Positions 1 through 6,387 of a stretch of 9,036 nucleotides of DNA are shown piece by piece. The stretch is from Candidatus Omnitrophota bacterium (GTDB taxonomy: Bacteria; Ratteibacteria; UBA8468; B48-G9; JAFGKM01), in the NCBI GenBank assembly GCA_023819545.1, contig JAMWCA010000048.1:1-9036 (forward strand), given 5' to 3'. Numbering within the stretch: position 1 is the stretch's first letter; each line of letters begins with the position of its first letter. The notes beneath the pieces are model-generated. The model was given only the letters and a program-made list of their open reading frames with translations, did no database searches and was not told the origin of the DNA. The position numbers were made by a program, and so were the translations under genes.

Positions 1-1176
1 GAACAGAAATTTATTGAGATAAGTGAATTATTTGGTTTTAAAGAAATAAGGGTTCCTATTTTAGAAAGTAAATATTTATTTGAAAAAGGGATTGGTAGAG
101 ATACAGATATAGTTATGAAAGAGATGTATGAATTTAAAGACAAAAAAGGAAGAGATGTTGTTCTTAGACCCGAAGGGACTGCTTCAGTTGTCAGAGCATA
201 TATTGAGAACAAAATTTATGAGAAAAGAAAAATTGCAAGATTTTATTACCTTGGTCCAATGTTTAGATATGATAGACCTCAGAAAGGGAGATATAGACAG
301 TTTTATCAATTTGGAGTAGAATGCTTTGGTGGTAAAAGCTTTTATTTTGATGGAGAAACGATTTTACTTTTGAATACTGTTCTTGAAAAACTTAATATTG
401 AAAATTCAATCTTCTTAATAAATTCTCTTGGTTGTAAAGATTGCAAAGTTAAATATACTGAACATATAAAAGGATATCTTGAAAAGATTATTGATAAACT
501 ATGTAATGATTGTAAAATAAGGTTTAGAGTTAATCCATTAAGGGTCTTTGATTGTAAAAATTATTCCTGTCAGCAGGCAATTGAAAATCTATCATCAATT
601 TATAATTTTTTATGTAAAGAATGTAAGGAGCATTTTGATTTATTAGTGAATTTTTTGGAAAATAATAAGATAAATTTCAAAATAGAATATAAACTTGTAA
701 GAGGACTTGATTATTATACTAAAACAGTTTATGAGGTATTTTGTAAAAATCAAGATATTGCCATTGCAGGTGGTGGAAGATATGACTATCTTGTTGAAGA
801 AATGGGAGGACCTAATACACCTGCTGTGGGATTTGCAGTAGGTATTGATAGAATAGTTACTTTACTAAATCAAGAAAAAAAAGATAAAGATGAAAGTGTT
901 TATTTAATTTTTTTGGGAGAACAAGCAAGAGTAAAAGGATGTGATATAATGAAAAAACTTATAGAAAATAAAATAAAAGTAGAGGTAGATTATGAAGAAA
1001 GGACAATAAATGAACATTTAAGAATTGCAAATAAATATGGTAAGAGATTATGTTTAATTTTAGGAGAGAATGAGATTAAGAAAGGAGTTGTTGTTATTAA
1101 AAATATGGATACTAGGACTCAAGAAGAAATAAAAGAAGAAGAAATTGTGAAGGTATTGAAAGAGAGGATAAAATGA
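1..1176 (+). CDS. hisS: Histidyl-tRNA synthetase, 5' end cut by window edge
   Basis: Class II aminoacyl-tRNA synthetase that charges tRNA-His with histidine in the cytoplasm. The frame is open from base 1, so the gene starts upstream. The 391 residues visible, against a usual length of about 420, mean that only some 25-30 N-terminal residues are missing. Visible family signatures are the motif 1 region (GIGRDTDIVMKEMYEF), RPEGTASVVRAY, the motif 2 region (LGPMFRYDRPQKGRYRQF), the two histidine-specific motifs (VRGLDYYT near base 700 and AGGGRYDYL near base 770) and motif 3 (GFAVGIDR). A C-terminal anticodon-binding domain follows. The insertion between motif 2 and RGLDYYT holds eight cysteines, mostly in CxxC pairs. 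The stop overlaps the aspS start by 4 nt (ATGA), and hisS-aspS is a common bacterial pair. The ATG at 115 is an internal Met, not the start. Confidence 0.97.
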   Translation, partial: EQKFIEISELFGFKEIRVPILESKYLFEKGIGRDTDIVMKEMYEFKDKKGRDVVLRPEGTASVVRAYIENKIYEKRKIARFYYLGPMFRYDRPQKGRYRQFYQFGVECFGGKSFYFDGETILLLNTVLEKLNIENSIFLINSLGCKDCKVKYTEHIKGYLEKIIDKLCNDCKIRFRVNPLRVFDCKNYSCQQAIENLSSIYNFLCKECKEHFDLLVNFLENNKINFKIEYKLVRGLDYYTKTVYEVFCKNQDIAIAGGGRYDYLVEEMGGPNTPAVGFAVGIDRIVTLLNQEKKDKDESVYLIFLGEQARVKGCDIMKKLIENKIKVEVDYEERTINEHLRIANKYGKRLCLILGENEIKKGVVVIKNMDTRTQEEIKEEEIVKVLKERIK

Positions 1177-2942
1177 TAAGGACTCATACTTGTAATGAAT
1201 TATCAAGAAAGAATATTGGTGAAAAAGTAAAATTGTGTGGTTGGGTTCATTCTATTAGAGACCATGGGAATTTAAAGTTTATTGATTTAAGAGATAGATA
1301 TGGAATTACACAGATTGTTTGTTCTCCTAATGAAGTTTCAGAAGAAATTTGGAATAAACTTAAGGAGATTAAAAATGAGTATGTAATCTCTGTTGAAGGA
1401 TTTGTTGTTGAAAGACCAGAAGAAACTATAAATAGAAAAATTAATACAGGAGAGATTGAGGTTAAACTAATAGATTTTGAAATTTTAAATCAAAGTAAAA
1501 ATTTACCATTTGAAATTGAAGAGAAAGAAAAAATAAATGAGACATTACGCCTTAAATATAGATATATTGATATGAGGAAATCAGGTTTACAGAAGAATTT
1601 AATAAAAAGGTCTGATTTTGTATTCTATGTAAGAGAGTTTTTAAAAAAAGAGAATTTCATTGAAATTGAAACACCTATTTTGACTAAAAGTACTCCAGAA
1701 GGTGCAAGAGATTTTATCGTTCCTTCAAGATTAAATCCTGGAAAATTTTATGCATTACCACAATCACCACAACTTTTTAAACAGATTTTAATGATTGGTG
1801 GTTTTGATAGATATTATCAGATAGCAAAATGTTTTAGAGATGAAGATTTAAGGGCTGACAGACAACCAGAATTTACACAGATTGATATTGAAATGTCTTT
1901 TATTGAAGAAGATGATATTATTTCATTAGTTGAGAATCTTTTTAAATATGCAATTGAAAAAACTTTTGAAATTGAAATTAAAACTCCTTTTAAAAGAATA
2001 TCTTATAATGATGCAATTGAAAAATATGGAACAGATGCTCCAGATTTAAGATTAAATACAGAATTTATTGATTTAACAAAAGTTTTTGAAAAAAGTCAAA
2101 TAAGAATTTTTAAGGAAATAATTGAAAATGAGGGTCTAATTAAAGGATTTTTTATAAAAGATGGAGAAAAAATTACTTTAAAAAATATTGAGGAATATAA
2201 TGAATTTGTTAAAAATTCTGGTGGCAACGGAATTGGGTGGATAAGGTTTAAGAAAGAAGAAATTCAAAGTCCATTAAAGAAATATCTTTCGGAAGAAATA
2301 ATAAATGAAATTAAAAATTTATCACCTTCTAAGACATCTAATGAAGTTCTATTATTTTTAGGAGGAGAGAAAAAATGGGTAAATGAAACACTCAAAAATT
2401 TAATTGATAGAATTAAAGAAAAACTCATAGAACAAAAGGAACAATTTTCTTTTGTCTGGATTGTTGATTTCCCTCTTTTTGAATACAATTTTGAAGAAAA
2501 AAGAATTCAATCTGTTCATCATCCTTTTACATCTCCTAAAATAGATGATATTGAAATTCTTGAAAAAGAACCACTAAAAGCAAGATCAAGAGCATATGAT
2601 ATTGTTTTGAATGGTATTGAAGTTGGTGGTGGAAGTATAAGAATAAACAAAAGAGAAATTCAAGAAAAGATTTTTAAGATTATTGGACTTGAAGAAAATA
2701 TCTATTTAGAAAGATTTGGGTTTTTACTTGAAGCACTTGAATATGGGGCTCCCCCTCATGGAGGGATTGCGATTGGACTTGATAGATTATTGATGATTTT
2801 ACTTGGAGAAGAGAGTATTAGGGAAACAATTGCTTTTCCTAAAACCCAGAAAGGAGTATGTCTATTAACAGATGCTCCTAATGAGGTAGAATATAATTTA
2901 CTAAAAGAAAATAAAATTAGAATTGACATTCCAGAAAAATGA
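1173..2942 (+). CDS. aspS: Aspartyl-tRNA synthetase, bacterial type (possibly non-discriminating)
   Basis: Class II synthetase that activates aspartate and loads it onto tRNA-Asp. At 589 aa it has the usual bacterial length. Domains in order are an N-terminal OB-fold anticodon-binding domain (about residues 1-105, with CGWVHSIRDHG and FIDLRDRYG), the catalytic core with motif 2 (CFRDEDLRADRQPEF, Arg222), the bacterial GAD insertion (about 285-425), and motif 3 (GAPPHGGIAIGLDRL, Arg538) followed by IAFPKTQKG. His31 in the IRDHG segment matches the residue linked to relaxed tRNA specificity in Pseudomonas aeruginosa AspRS, where E. coli has Leu; the enzyme may therefore also charge tRNA-Asn. 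The start is the ATG at 1173, which overlaps the hisS stop by 4 nt and has GAGAGG at 1162-1167 as ribosome binding site, indicating translational coupling. Confidence 0.97.
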   Translation: MIRTHTCNELSRKNIGEKVKLCGWVHSIRDHGNLKFIDLRDRYGITQIVCSPNEVSEEIWNKLKEIKNEYVISVEGFVVERPEETINRKINTGEIEVKLIDFEILNQSKNLPFEIEEKEKINETLRLKYRYIDMRKSGLQKNLIKRSDFVFYVREFLKKENFIEIETPILTKSTPEGARDFIVPSRLNPGKFYALPQSPQLFKQILMIGGFDRYYQIAKCFRDEDLRADRQPEFTQIDIEMSFIEEDDIISLVENLFKYAIEKTFEIEIKTPFKRISYNDAIEKYGTDAPDLRLNTEFIDLTKVFEKSQIRIFKEIIENEGLIKGFFIKDGEKITLKNIEEYNEFVKNSGGNGIGWIRFKKEEIQSPLKKYLSEEIINEIKNLSPSKTSNEVLLFLGGEKKWVNETLKNLIDRIKEKLIEQKEQFSFVWIVDFPLFEYNFEEKRIQSVHHPFTSPKIDDIEILEKEPLKARSRAYDIVLNGIEVGGGSIRINKREIQEKIFKIIGLEENIYLERFGFLLEALEYGAPPHGGIAIGLDRLLMILLGEESIRETIAFPKTQKGVCLLTDAPNEVEYNLLKENKIRIDIPEK

Positions 2943-2949
2943 TGATAAT
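2923..2949 (+). promoter_or_regulatory. Candidate internal promoter before the LysM lipoprotein
   Basis: An exact TTGACA lies at 2923-2928, inside the last codons of aspS, and GATAAT (five of six matches to the -10 consensus) lies at 2944-2949. The 15-bp spacer is shorter than the optimal 17 for sigma-70. Transcription would begin near 2956, just ahead of the strong ribosome binding site of the next gene. -10-like sequences arise by chance in A+T-rich DNA, so the support is mainly the perfect -35 and the position in the only sizeable gap of the gene run. Confidence 0.33.
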
Positions 2950-2967
2950 CTTTTTATAGAAAAATTT

Positions 2968-2974
2968 GGAGGGG
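2968..2974 (+). promoter_or_regulatory. Strong ribosome binding site (GGAGGGG)
   Basis: GGAGGGG ends 4 nt before the ATG at 2979. It is the clearest Shine-Dalgarno sequence in the window and fixes the start of the lipoprotein gene, placing the short hydrophobic signal peptide exactly at the N-terminus. Most other genes here have weak sites or rely on overlap, so this gene is probably translated independently and strongly. Confidence 0.7.
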
Positions 2975-2978
2975 AAAA

Positions 2979-3731
2979 ATGAAAGAAGAATTGATATTTT
3001 TAAGTATTTTTTTACTTTTAAATGGGTGTGCTATGTATCAAACTAAAAAAGAGGTAGAACCAAAGAAATCTTTTGAAGAAATGGTTGAAATTAAATTAAA
3101 ACAAGTATTAGCAATAGCAGAAACATCTCTTGAAATAAGCAAAAATGCAGAAAAATTATCAATAGAAGCATTGAATACAAGTAATCAAGCAAAAGCAAAT
3201 TCTGAAATAGCAATAAAAAAGGTAGATGAAGCAATAGTAGCAACAAATGAGGTTAGAAGATTTACTGAAAGTGAGGTTCAAAGAGCAATAGATACAGCAA
3301 ATAAAGCATCACAAGAAGCAATTAAAGTAGCAAATGAAGCATCTCAAAAAGCAATAGAAAAAGCAAATGAAGCAATAAATATAGCAAATGAAGCATCTCA
3401 AAAAGCAATAGAAAAAGCAAATGAAGCAAGTGAAAAAGCAATCAAAGCAGCAAATGAAGCAAGTGAAAAATCTATTGCAGTTGCAAATCAGACAATTGCA
3501 GAAATTAATAGATTAAGGGCAACTATACAAATGAAACCACCAGAACCTATAATAGAAGAAGAACCAAAATATGGGAAATATTATGTAATACAAAAAGGGG
3601 ATACTTTAAAGAAGATTGCTTATAAATTTTATAATGATACTTCAAAATGGAAAGTAATATACGAGGCGAACAAAAAAATTATAAAAAATCCTGAAAATTT
3701 AACCCCTGGTGTAAAAATATACATTCCTTGA
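2979..3731 (+). CDS. LysM-domain lipoprotein with Ala-rich hendecad coiled coil
   Basis: Predicted exported lipoprotein of 250 aa with no specific known name. Residues 1-17 form a short signal peptide with a lipobox-like LLNGC; the lipidated cysteine would be Cys17. The next residue is Ala rather than Asp, which by the E. coli rule favours the outer membrane. Residues of about 32-182 look like one long helix rich in Ala, Glu and Lys. From residue 107 to 179 it runs in 11-residue units of the type ANEASQKAIEK, broken once by a 7-residue unit (129-135). After a Pro-rich linker (MKPPEPIIEEEP), residues of about 201-250 form a LysM domain (YYVIQKGDTLKKIAYKFY ending TPGVKIYIP), known to bind N-acetylglucosamine polymers such as murein. 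I infer a non-covalent link between membrane and peptidoglycan, loosely like Lpp. The signal has only one Lys, followed by two Glu, which is atypical. The stop overlaps the region where phoH starts. Confidence 0.88.
   Translation: MKEELIFLSIFLLLNGCAMYQTKKEVEPKKSFEEMVEIKLKQVLAIAETSLEISKNAEKLSIEALNTSNQAKANSEIAIKKVDEAIVATNEVRRFTESEVQRAIDTANKASQEAIKVANEASQKAIEKANEAINIANEASQKAIEKANEASEKAIKAANEASEKSIAVANQTIAEINRLRATIQMKPPEPIIEEEPKYGKYYVIQKGDTLKKIAYKFYNDTSKWKVIYEANKKIIKNPENLTPGVKIYIP
3328..3429 (+). repeat. 48-bp exact direct repeat within the hendecad-coding region
   Basis: Bases 3328-3375 and 3382-3429 are identical over 48 bp, separated by 6 bp (period 54 bp, or 18 codons: one 11-residue plus one 7-residue unit). 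They lie in a longer, less exact 33-bp-period array coding for ANEAS-type hendecads (about 3297-3515). Identity at synonymous positions points to recent duplication, so the array could vary in length between strains without a frameshift. Confidence 0.9.
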
Positions 3732-3733
3732 AA

Positions 3734-4747
3734 ATGATTGTTAAAAGACAAATTGAAATTTCAAATGAGGAAGCCCAGTTCATTTATGGAATAAGAGATG
3801 AGAATCTTGAATTTATTGAAAATCTTTTTGGGATAGAGATTTTTGCAAGGGGAAATTTACTTAATTTTAAAGGAGAGAATGAAAAAGTTGAAAAAGCAAT
3901 AGAACTTCTAAATCAGATTTTGAAAAATAGAGGTAAAAAGAAATTTATTACAAAAAATGAAATTCTTATGTTTATAAATGAGAAGGAAATAAAAGAAAAA
4001 GAAGAAATAGAAAAAGAAAAAATAAAAAAAGAAAATGTTATATGGATAAATTCAAAAAAGGATTTTGTAGTTCCGAAAACTCCTACTCAAAAAAAATATG
4101 TTGAAGCAATACGAAAATATGATCTAACTGTTGGAATAGGACCTGCTGGGACAGGAAAAACATACCTTGCAGTTGCCTGTGGAATAGAAGCAATAAAAAA
4201 GGGATATTTTCAGAGGATTATTCTTACAAGGCCTGCTCTTGAAGCAGGGGAACGGCTTGGATTTTTGCCAGGAGACCTTGAAGAAAAAATTAAACCTTAT
4301 CTTCAACCAATTTATGATGCTATTTTTGATTTGATGAAATACGAAGAAATTAGAAGATGGCAGGAAAGGAAAATTATAGAAATTATTCCACTTGCTTACA
4401 TGAGAGGAAGAACTTTGAGTAATGCTTTTATAATTCTTGATGAGGCACAGAATACAAGTTTTGCTCAAATGAAAATGTTTTTAACTCGTCTTGGAATTGA
4501 TTCAAAAATCGTTATAACTGGTGATATAACTCAAATTGACCATCCATTATCTTCTGCGACTTCTGGTCTTGTTGAAGTTCAAAAAATTTTATCAAATATA
4601 AGAGGGATTAAATTTATTTATTTTACTAATAAAGATGTTGTAAGACATAAACTTGTAAAGAAGATAATAAATGCTTATGAAAAATATTATAAATCAAGAG
4701 ATGGAAATAGAAATCATACAGAAGATGAGGAAAATAAAAATAAATAA
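3734..4747 (+). CDS. phoH: PhoH-family ATPase
   Basis: PhoH/YbeZ-type P-loop ATPase of about 337 aa. The family is linked to RNA metabolism and commonly lies next to ybeY, as here; its exact reaction is not settled. The N-terminal 70 residues look like the KH-like RNA-binding fold of the family (FGIEIFARGNLLNFKG). A very charged Glu/Lys/Ile linker follows (about residues 82-102), then the ATPase core with Walker A GPAGTGKT (about 136-143), ILTRPALEAGERLGFLPGD, the RGRTL segment, Walker B with FIILDEAQNT (about 231-241) and the sensor-like VITGDITQID. The start is ambiguous: ATG at 3734, or an in-frame TTG at 3728 overlapping the lipoprotein stop. Neither has a good Shine-Dalgarno site. I prefer ATG, with coupling to the upstream gene. 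The last 23 bp overlap the preferred ybeY start. Confidence 0.95.
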   Translation: MIVKRQIEISNEEAQFIYGIRDENLEFIENLFGIEIFARGNLLNFKGENEKVEKAIELLNQILKNRGKKKFITKNEILMFINEKEIKEKEEIEKEKIKKENVIWINSKKDFVVPKTPTQKKYVEAIRKYDLTVGIGPAGTGKTYLAVACGIEAIKKGYFQRIILTRPALEAGERLGFLPGDLEEKIKPYLQPIYDAIFDLMKYEEIRRWQERKIIEIIPLAYMRGRTLSNAFIILDEAQNTSFAQMKMFLTRLGIDSKIVITGDITQIDHPLSSATSGLVEVQKILSNIRGIKFIYFTNKDVVRHKLVKKIINAYEKYYKSRDGNRNHTEDEENKNK

Positions 4748-5105
4748 AGAGTTTTTGAAAGAAAAATTAGAAAAACTTAAACAAGTTGTTACTCCTCCAC
4801 CAAAAAGGGTCTTAGTTTACTTAGTTAACAATAAAACAATAAAAACACTAAACAGAAAATTTTTTAAAAAAAATATTCCTACCGATATTCTTTCTTTTAA
4901 ATATTCAAGAAATTTTGGAGAATTAATTATTTCAATTGAACAATGTAATGAAAATGCGAAAATTTATCAAAATACACTTGAAAAAGAACTTATTTATGTA
5001 ATAATTCACGGCATCTTACATTTGAAGGGCTATAAGGATTATAAAGAAAAAGAGAAAAATAAAATGTTTTTCGTTCAGGATAGAATTTTTAGTTTGATTA
5101 TGTAA
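4725..5105 (+). CDS. ybeY: YbeY-family rRNA maturation endonuclease, divergent
   Basis: Member of the YbeY/UPF0054 family, metal-dependent RNases involved in 16S rRNA 3'-end maturation and ribosome quality control. Family features are LNRKFFKKNIPTDILSF (residues 42-58), GELIIS and the metal-binding segment HGILHLKGYKDY. In the canonical H-x3-H-x5-H ligand set, His95 and His99 are present but the third position is Asp105 (codon GAT at 5037-5039). The invariant Arg of the usual YRGKD segment (Arg59 in E. coli) is Phe47. GD in the GDI strand is GE. I start at the ATG at 4725 because MRKIKINKEF matches the typical N-terminus and overlaps phoH by only 23 bp. In-frame ATGs at 4701 and 4671 would give 134 or 144 aa with longer overlaps. 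At 126 aa it is short for the family. Its position after phoH supports the assignment; whether it is catalytically normal is uncertain. Confidence 0.88.
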   Translation: MRKIKINKEFLKEKLEKLKQVVTPPPKRVLVYLVNNKTIKTLNRKFFKKNIPTDILSFKYSRNFGELIISIEQCNENAKIYQNTLEKELIYVIIHGILHLKGYKDYKEKEKNKMFFVQDRIFSLIM

Positions 5106-5825
5106 ATGATGAAAAATAAAAAAAATTCTTCAATAGTTGAAAGTTTTGACTCTGCTTTTAAAGGATTATTATATGTTTTTAAAAGAGAAAGAAATTTTAA
5201 GATTCATATTTTTGTGGGTATTATTGCAATTCTATTATCTCTTTTTTTTCATATCCCACTAACTGAGACACTAATAATTATTGTTTTTATTTCTCTTGTG
5301 TTTGTATCCGAAATAATAAATACTACAATTGAAATTCTCTCAGAAAATATTGATGAAGGAAAGTATAATATTATAAAAACAGTTAAGGATATTTCTGCAT
5401 CTTCTGTTTTAATATCTTCTATCTTTGCTTTTATCGGTGGTTATCTGATTTTTATAAAATTTTTTCCGATTGGTTTTAGGAATATCTTTGAAAATATTGC
5501 CAGATCACCATGGTATTTTACATTTTTTATCCTTATGATTGTTCTGCTTTTAACAGTTATTTTAAAAGTTTTAACAGGAAAAAGTTTTTCTTTAGTGGGT
5601 GGTATGCCAAGTATTCATAGTGGAATTGCTTTTAGTATTTGGACTGCAATTTCTTTTTTAACATTTAAAGAACATCCCGTAATTTCACCTCTTGTTTTTT
5701 TACTTGCTTTCTGGGTTGCACAGAGTAGAATAACAAAGAAAATTCACACTATTGAAGAAGTAATAATTGGTGGAGTAATAGGAGTATTTGTTACTATATT
5801 ACTTTTCCAAATCTTATGGAGATGA
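5106..5825 (+). CDS. DgkA-type lipid kinase fused to PAP2-type phosphatase
   Basis: Integral membrane protein of 239 aa with two domains. Residues of about 10-120 match the DgkA / undecaprenol kinase family: AFKGLLYVFKRERNFKIH, then EIINTTIE with the catalytic-type Glu69 and Asn72, and KDISASSVLI (Lys94-Asp95), with three predicted membrane helices. Residues of about 135-237 match PAP2 phosphatases: GGMPSIHSG (catalytic-type His171, but PSIH instead of PSGH), SRITKKIHTIEE (Ser207-Arg208, His214) and four more hydrophobic stretches. Glu218 stands where classical PAP2 motif 3 has Asp; I recall the iH..E form as usual in DgkA-PAP2 fusions. I infer a role in lipid-carrier recycling: phosphorylation of undecaprenol or diacylglycerol, and dephosphorylation of a lipid (pyro)phosphate. 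The ATG at 5106 follows the ybeY stop directly; ATG at 5109 is also possible. There is no clear ribosome binding site, so coupling is likely. Confidence 0.9.
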   Translation: MMKNKKNSSIVESFDSAFKGLLYVFKRERNFKIHIFVGIIAILLSLFFHIPLTETLIIIVFISLVFVSEIINTTIEILSENIDEGKYNIIKTVKDISASSVLISSIFAFIGGYLIFIKFFPIGFRNIFENIARSPWYFTFFILMIVLLLTVILKVLTGKSFSLVGGMPSIHSGIAFSIWTAISFLTFKEHPVISPLVFLLAFWVAQSRITKKIHTIEEVIIGGVIGVFVTILLFQILWR

Positions 5826-5828
5826 AAA

Positions 5829-6383
5829 ATGAAGACCTTAAAAAAACATTTTATCTCTGGAATAATTTTTATAATACCTGTTTCTCTTTCTGTCTGGATT
5901 TTATTTAAAATATTTGTTTTTTTAGAAAATATCCTTGGAACATTTTTAAAAAAATTTTTTACTAATATATACACACCTGGGATTGGACTAATTTCTTTAA
6001 TTATTGTTATTTTATTTGTTGGTTTTCTTGCAAATAATTTTTTCGGAAAAAAAATTCTTAAACTAATAGAAATTTTTTTCGAAAATATCCCATTTTTAAA
6101 TAAAATCTTCTCCTTTTTAAAAAATATTATTCAGAAACTTACAGAAGATAAAACACAACTTTTTAAAGGGGTTGTAAAAATTGAGTTATTTAATAATTCA
6201 TATACTATCGGTTTTATTACAAAAGAAGAAAAAGAAAGTAAGAATGTCTATGTTTTTGTTCCAACAGTTCCCAATATAAGCACTGGATTTGTTTTAGTAA
6301 TACCAGAAGATAAAGTTGAAAGGATGGATATATCTGTAGAAGATGCTTTAAAATTAGTTATTTCAATGGGAATTTTTGGGTAG
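5829..6383 (+). CDS. DUF502 family membrane protein
   Basis: Protein of 184 aa matching the DUF502 family, whose function is not established. It has a basic N-terminus (MKTLKKHF), two predicted membrane helices (about residues 9-32 and 51-71, the first with the conserved Pro of FIIPVSLSVW) and a soluble C-terminal domain. That domain carries family-typical segments: ENIPFLNKIFSFLKNI (about 85-100), FKGVVKIEL, YVFVPTVPNISTGFVLVIPE (about 140-160), and an ending like DISVEDALKLVISMGIFG. Length is close to the family norm. The start at 5829 is supported by GGAG at 5818-5821, seven nt upstream and inside the end of the preceding gene. It lies in the run between the DgkA-PAP2 gene and recO, where Firmicutes-type clusters carry era. 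Co-transcription with envelope-lipid genes hints at a membrane-related role, but this is only context. Confidence 0.88.
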   Translation: MKTLKKHFISGIIFIIPVSLSVWILFKIFVFLENILGTFLKKFFTNIYTPGIGLISLIIVILFVGFLANNFFGKKILKLIEIFFENIPFLNKIFSFLKNIIQKLTEDKTQLFKGVVKIELFNNSYTIGFITKEEKESKNVYVFVPTVPNISTGFVLVIPEDKVERMDISVEDALKLVISMGIFG

Positions 6384-6387
6384 TAAA

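Noticed and set aside
128..319. Open frame of 63 codons on the plus strand inside hisS
   Set aside because: It is an alternative frame of the well-supported HisRS coding sequence and shows no recognisable protein features.
2264..2488. Minus-strand open frame of 74 codons opposite aspS
   Set aside because: Low-complexity Ser/Phe-rich translation, the mirror of A+T-rich aspS coding; no start signal.
3297..3515. Repeated units considered as a CRISPR or non-coding satellite array
   Set aside because: The repeats are in frame, degenerate at the protein level in a coiled-coil manner, and lack spacer structure; they are coding hendecads.
3728..3733. TTG start for phoH (and likewise TTG at 6376 for recO)
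   Set aside because: In both cases an in-frame ATG lies 6-12 nt downstream with an equal or better context and less overlap; TTG cannot be excluded.
4124..4468. Minus-strand open frame of 114 codons opposite phoH
   Set aside because: It mirrors the conserved PhoH ATPase region and its translation has no domain; despite a high Cys/Phe content nothing suggests a gene.
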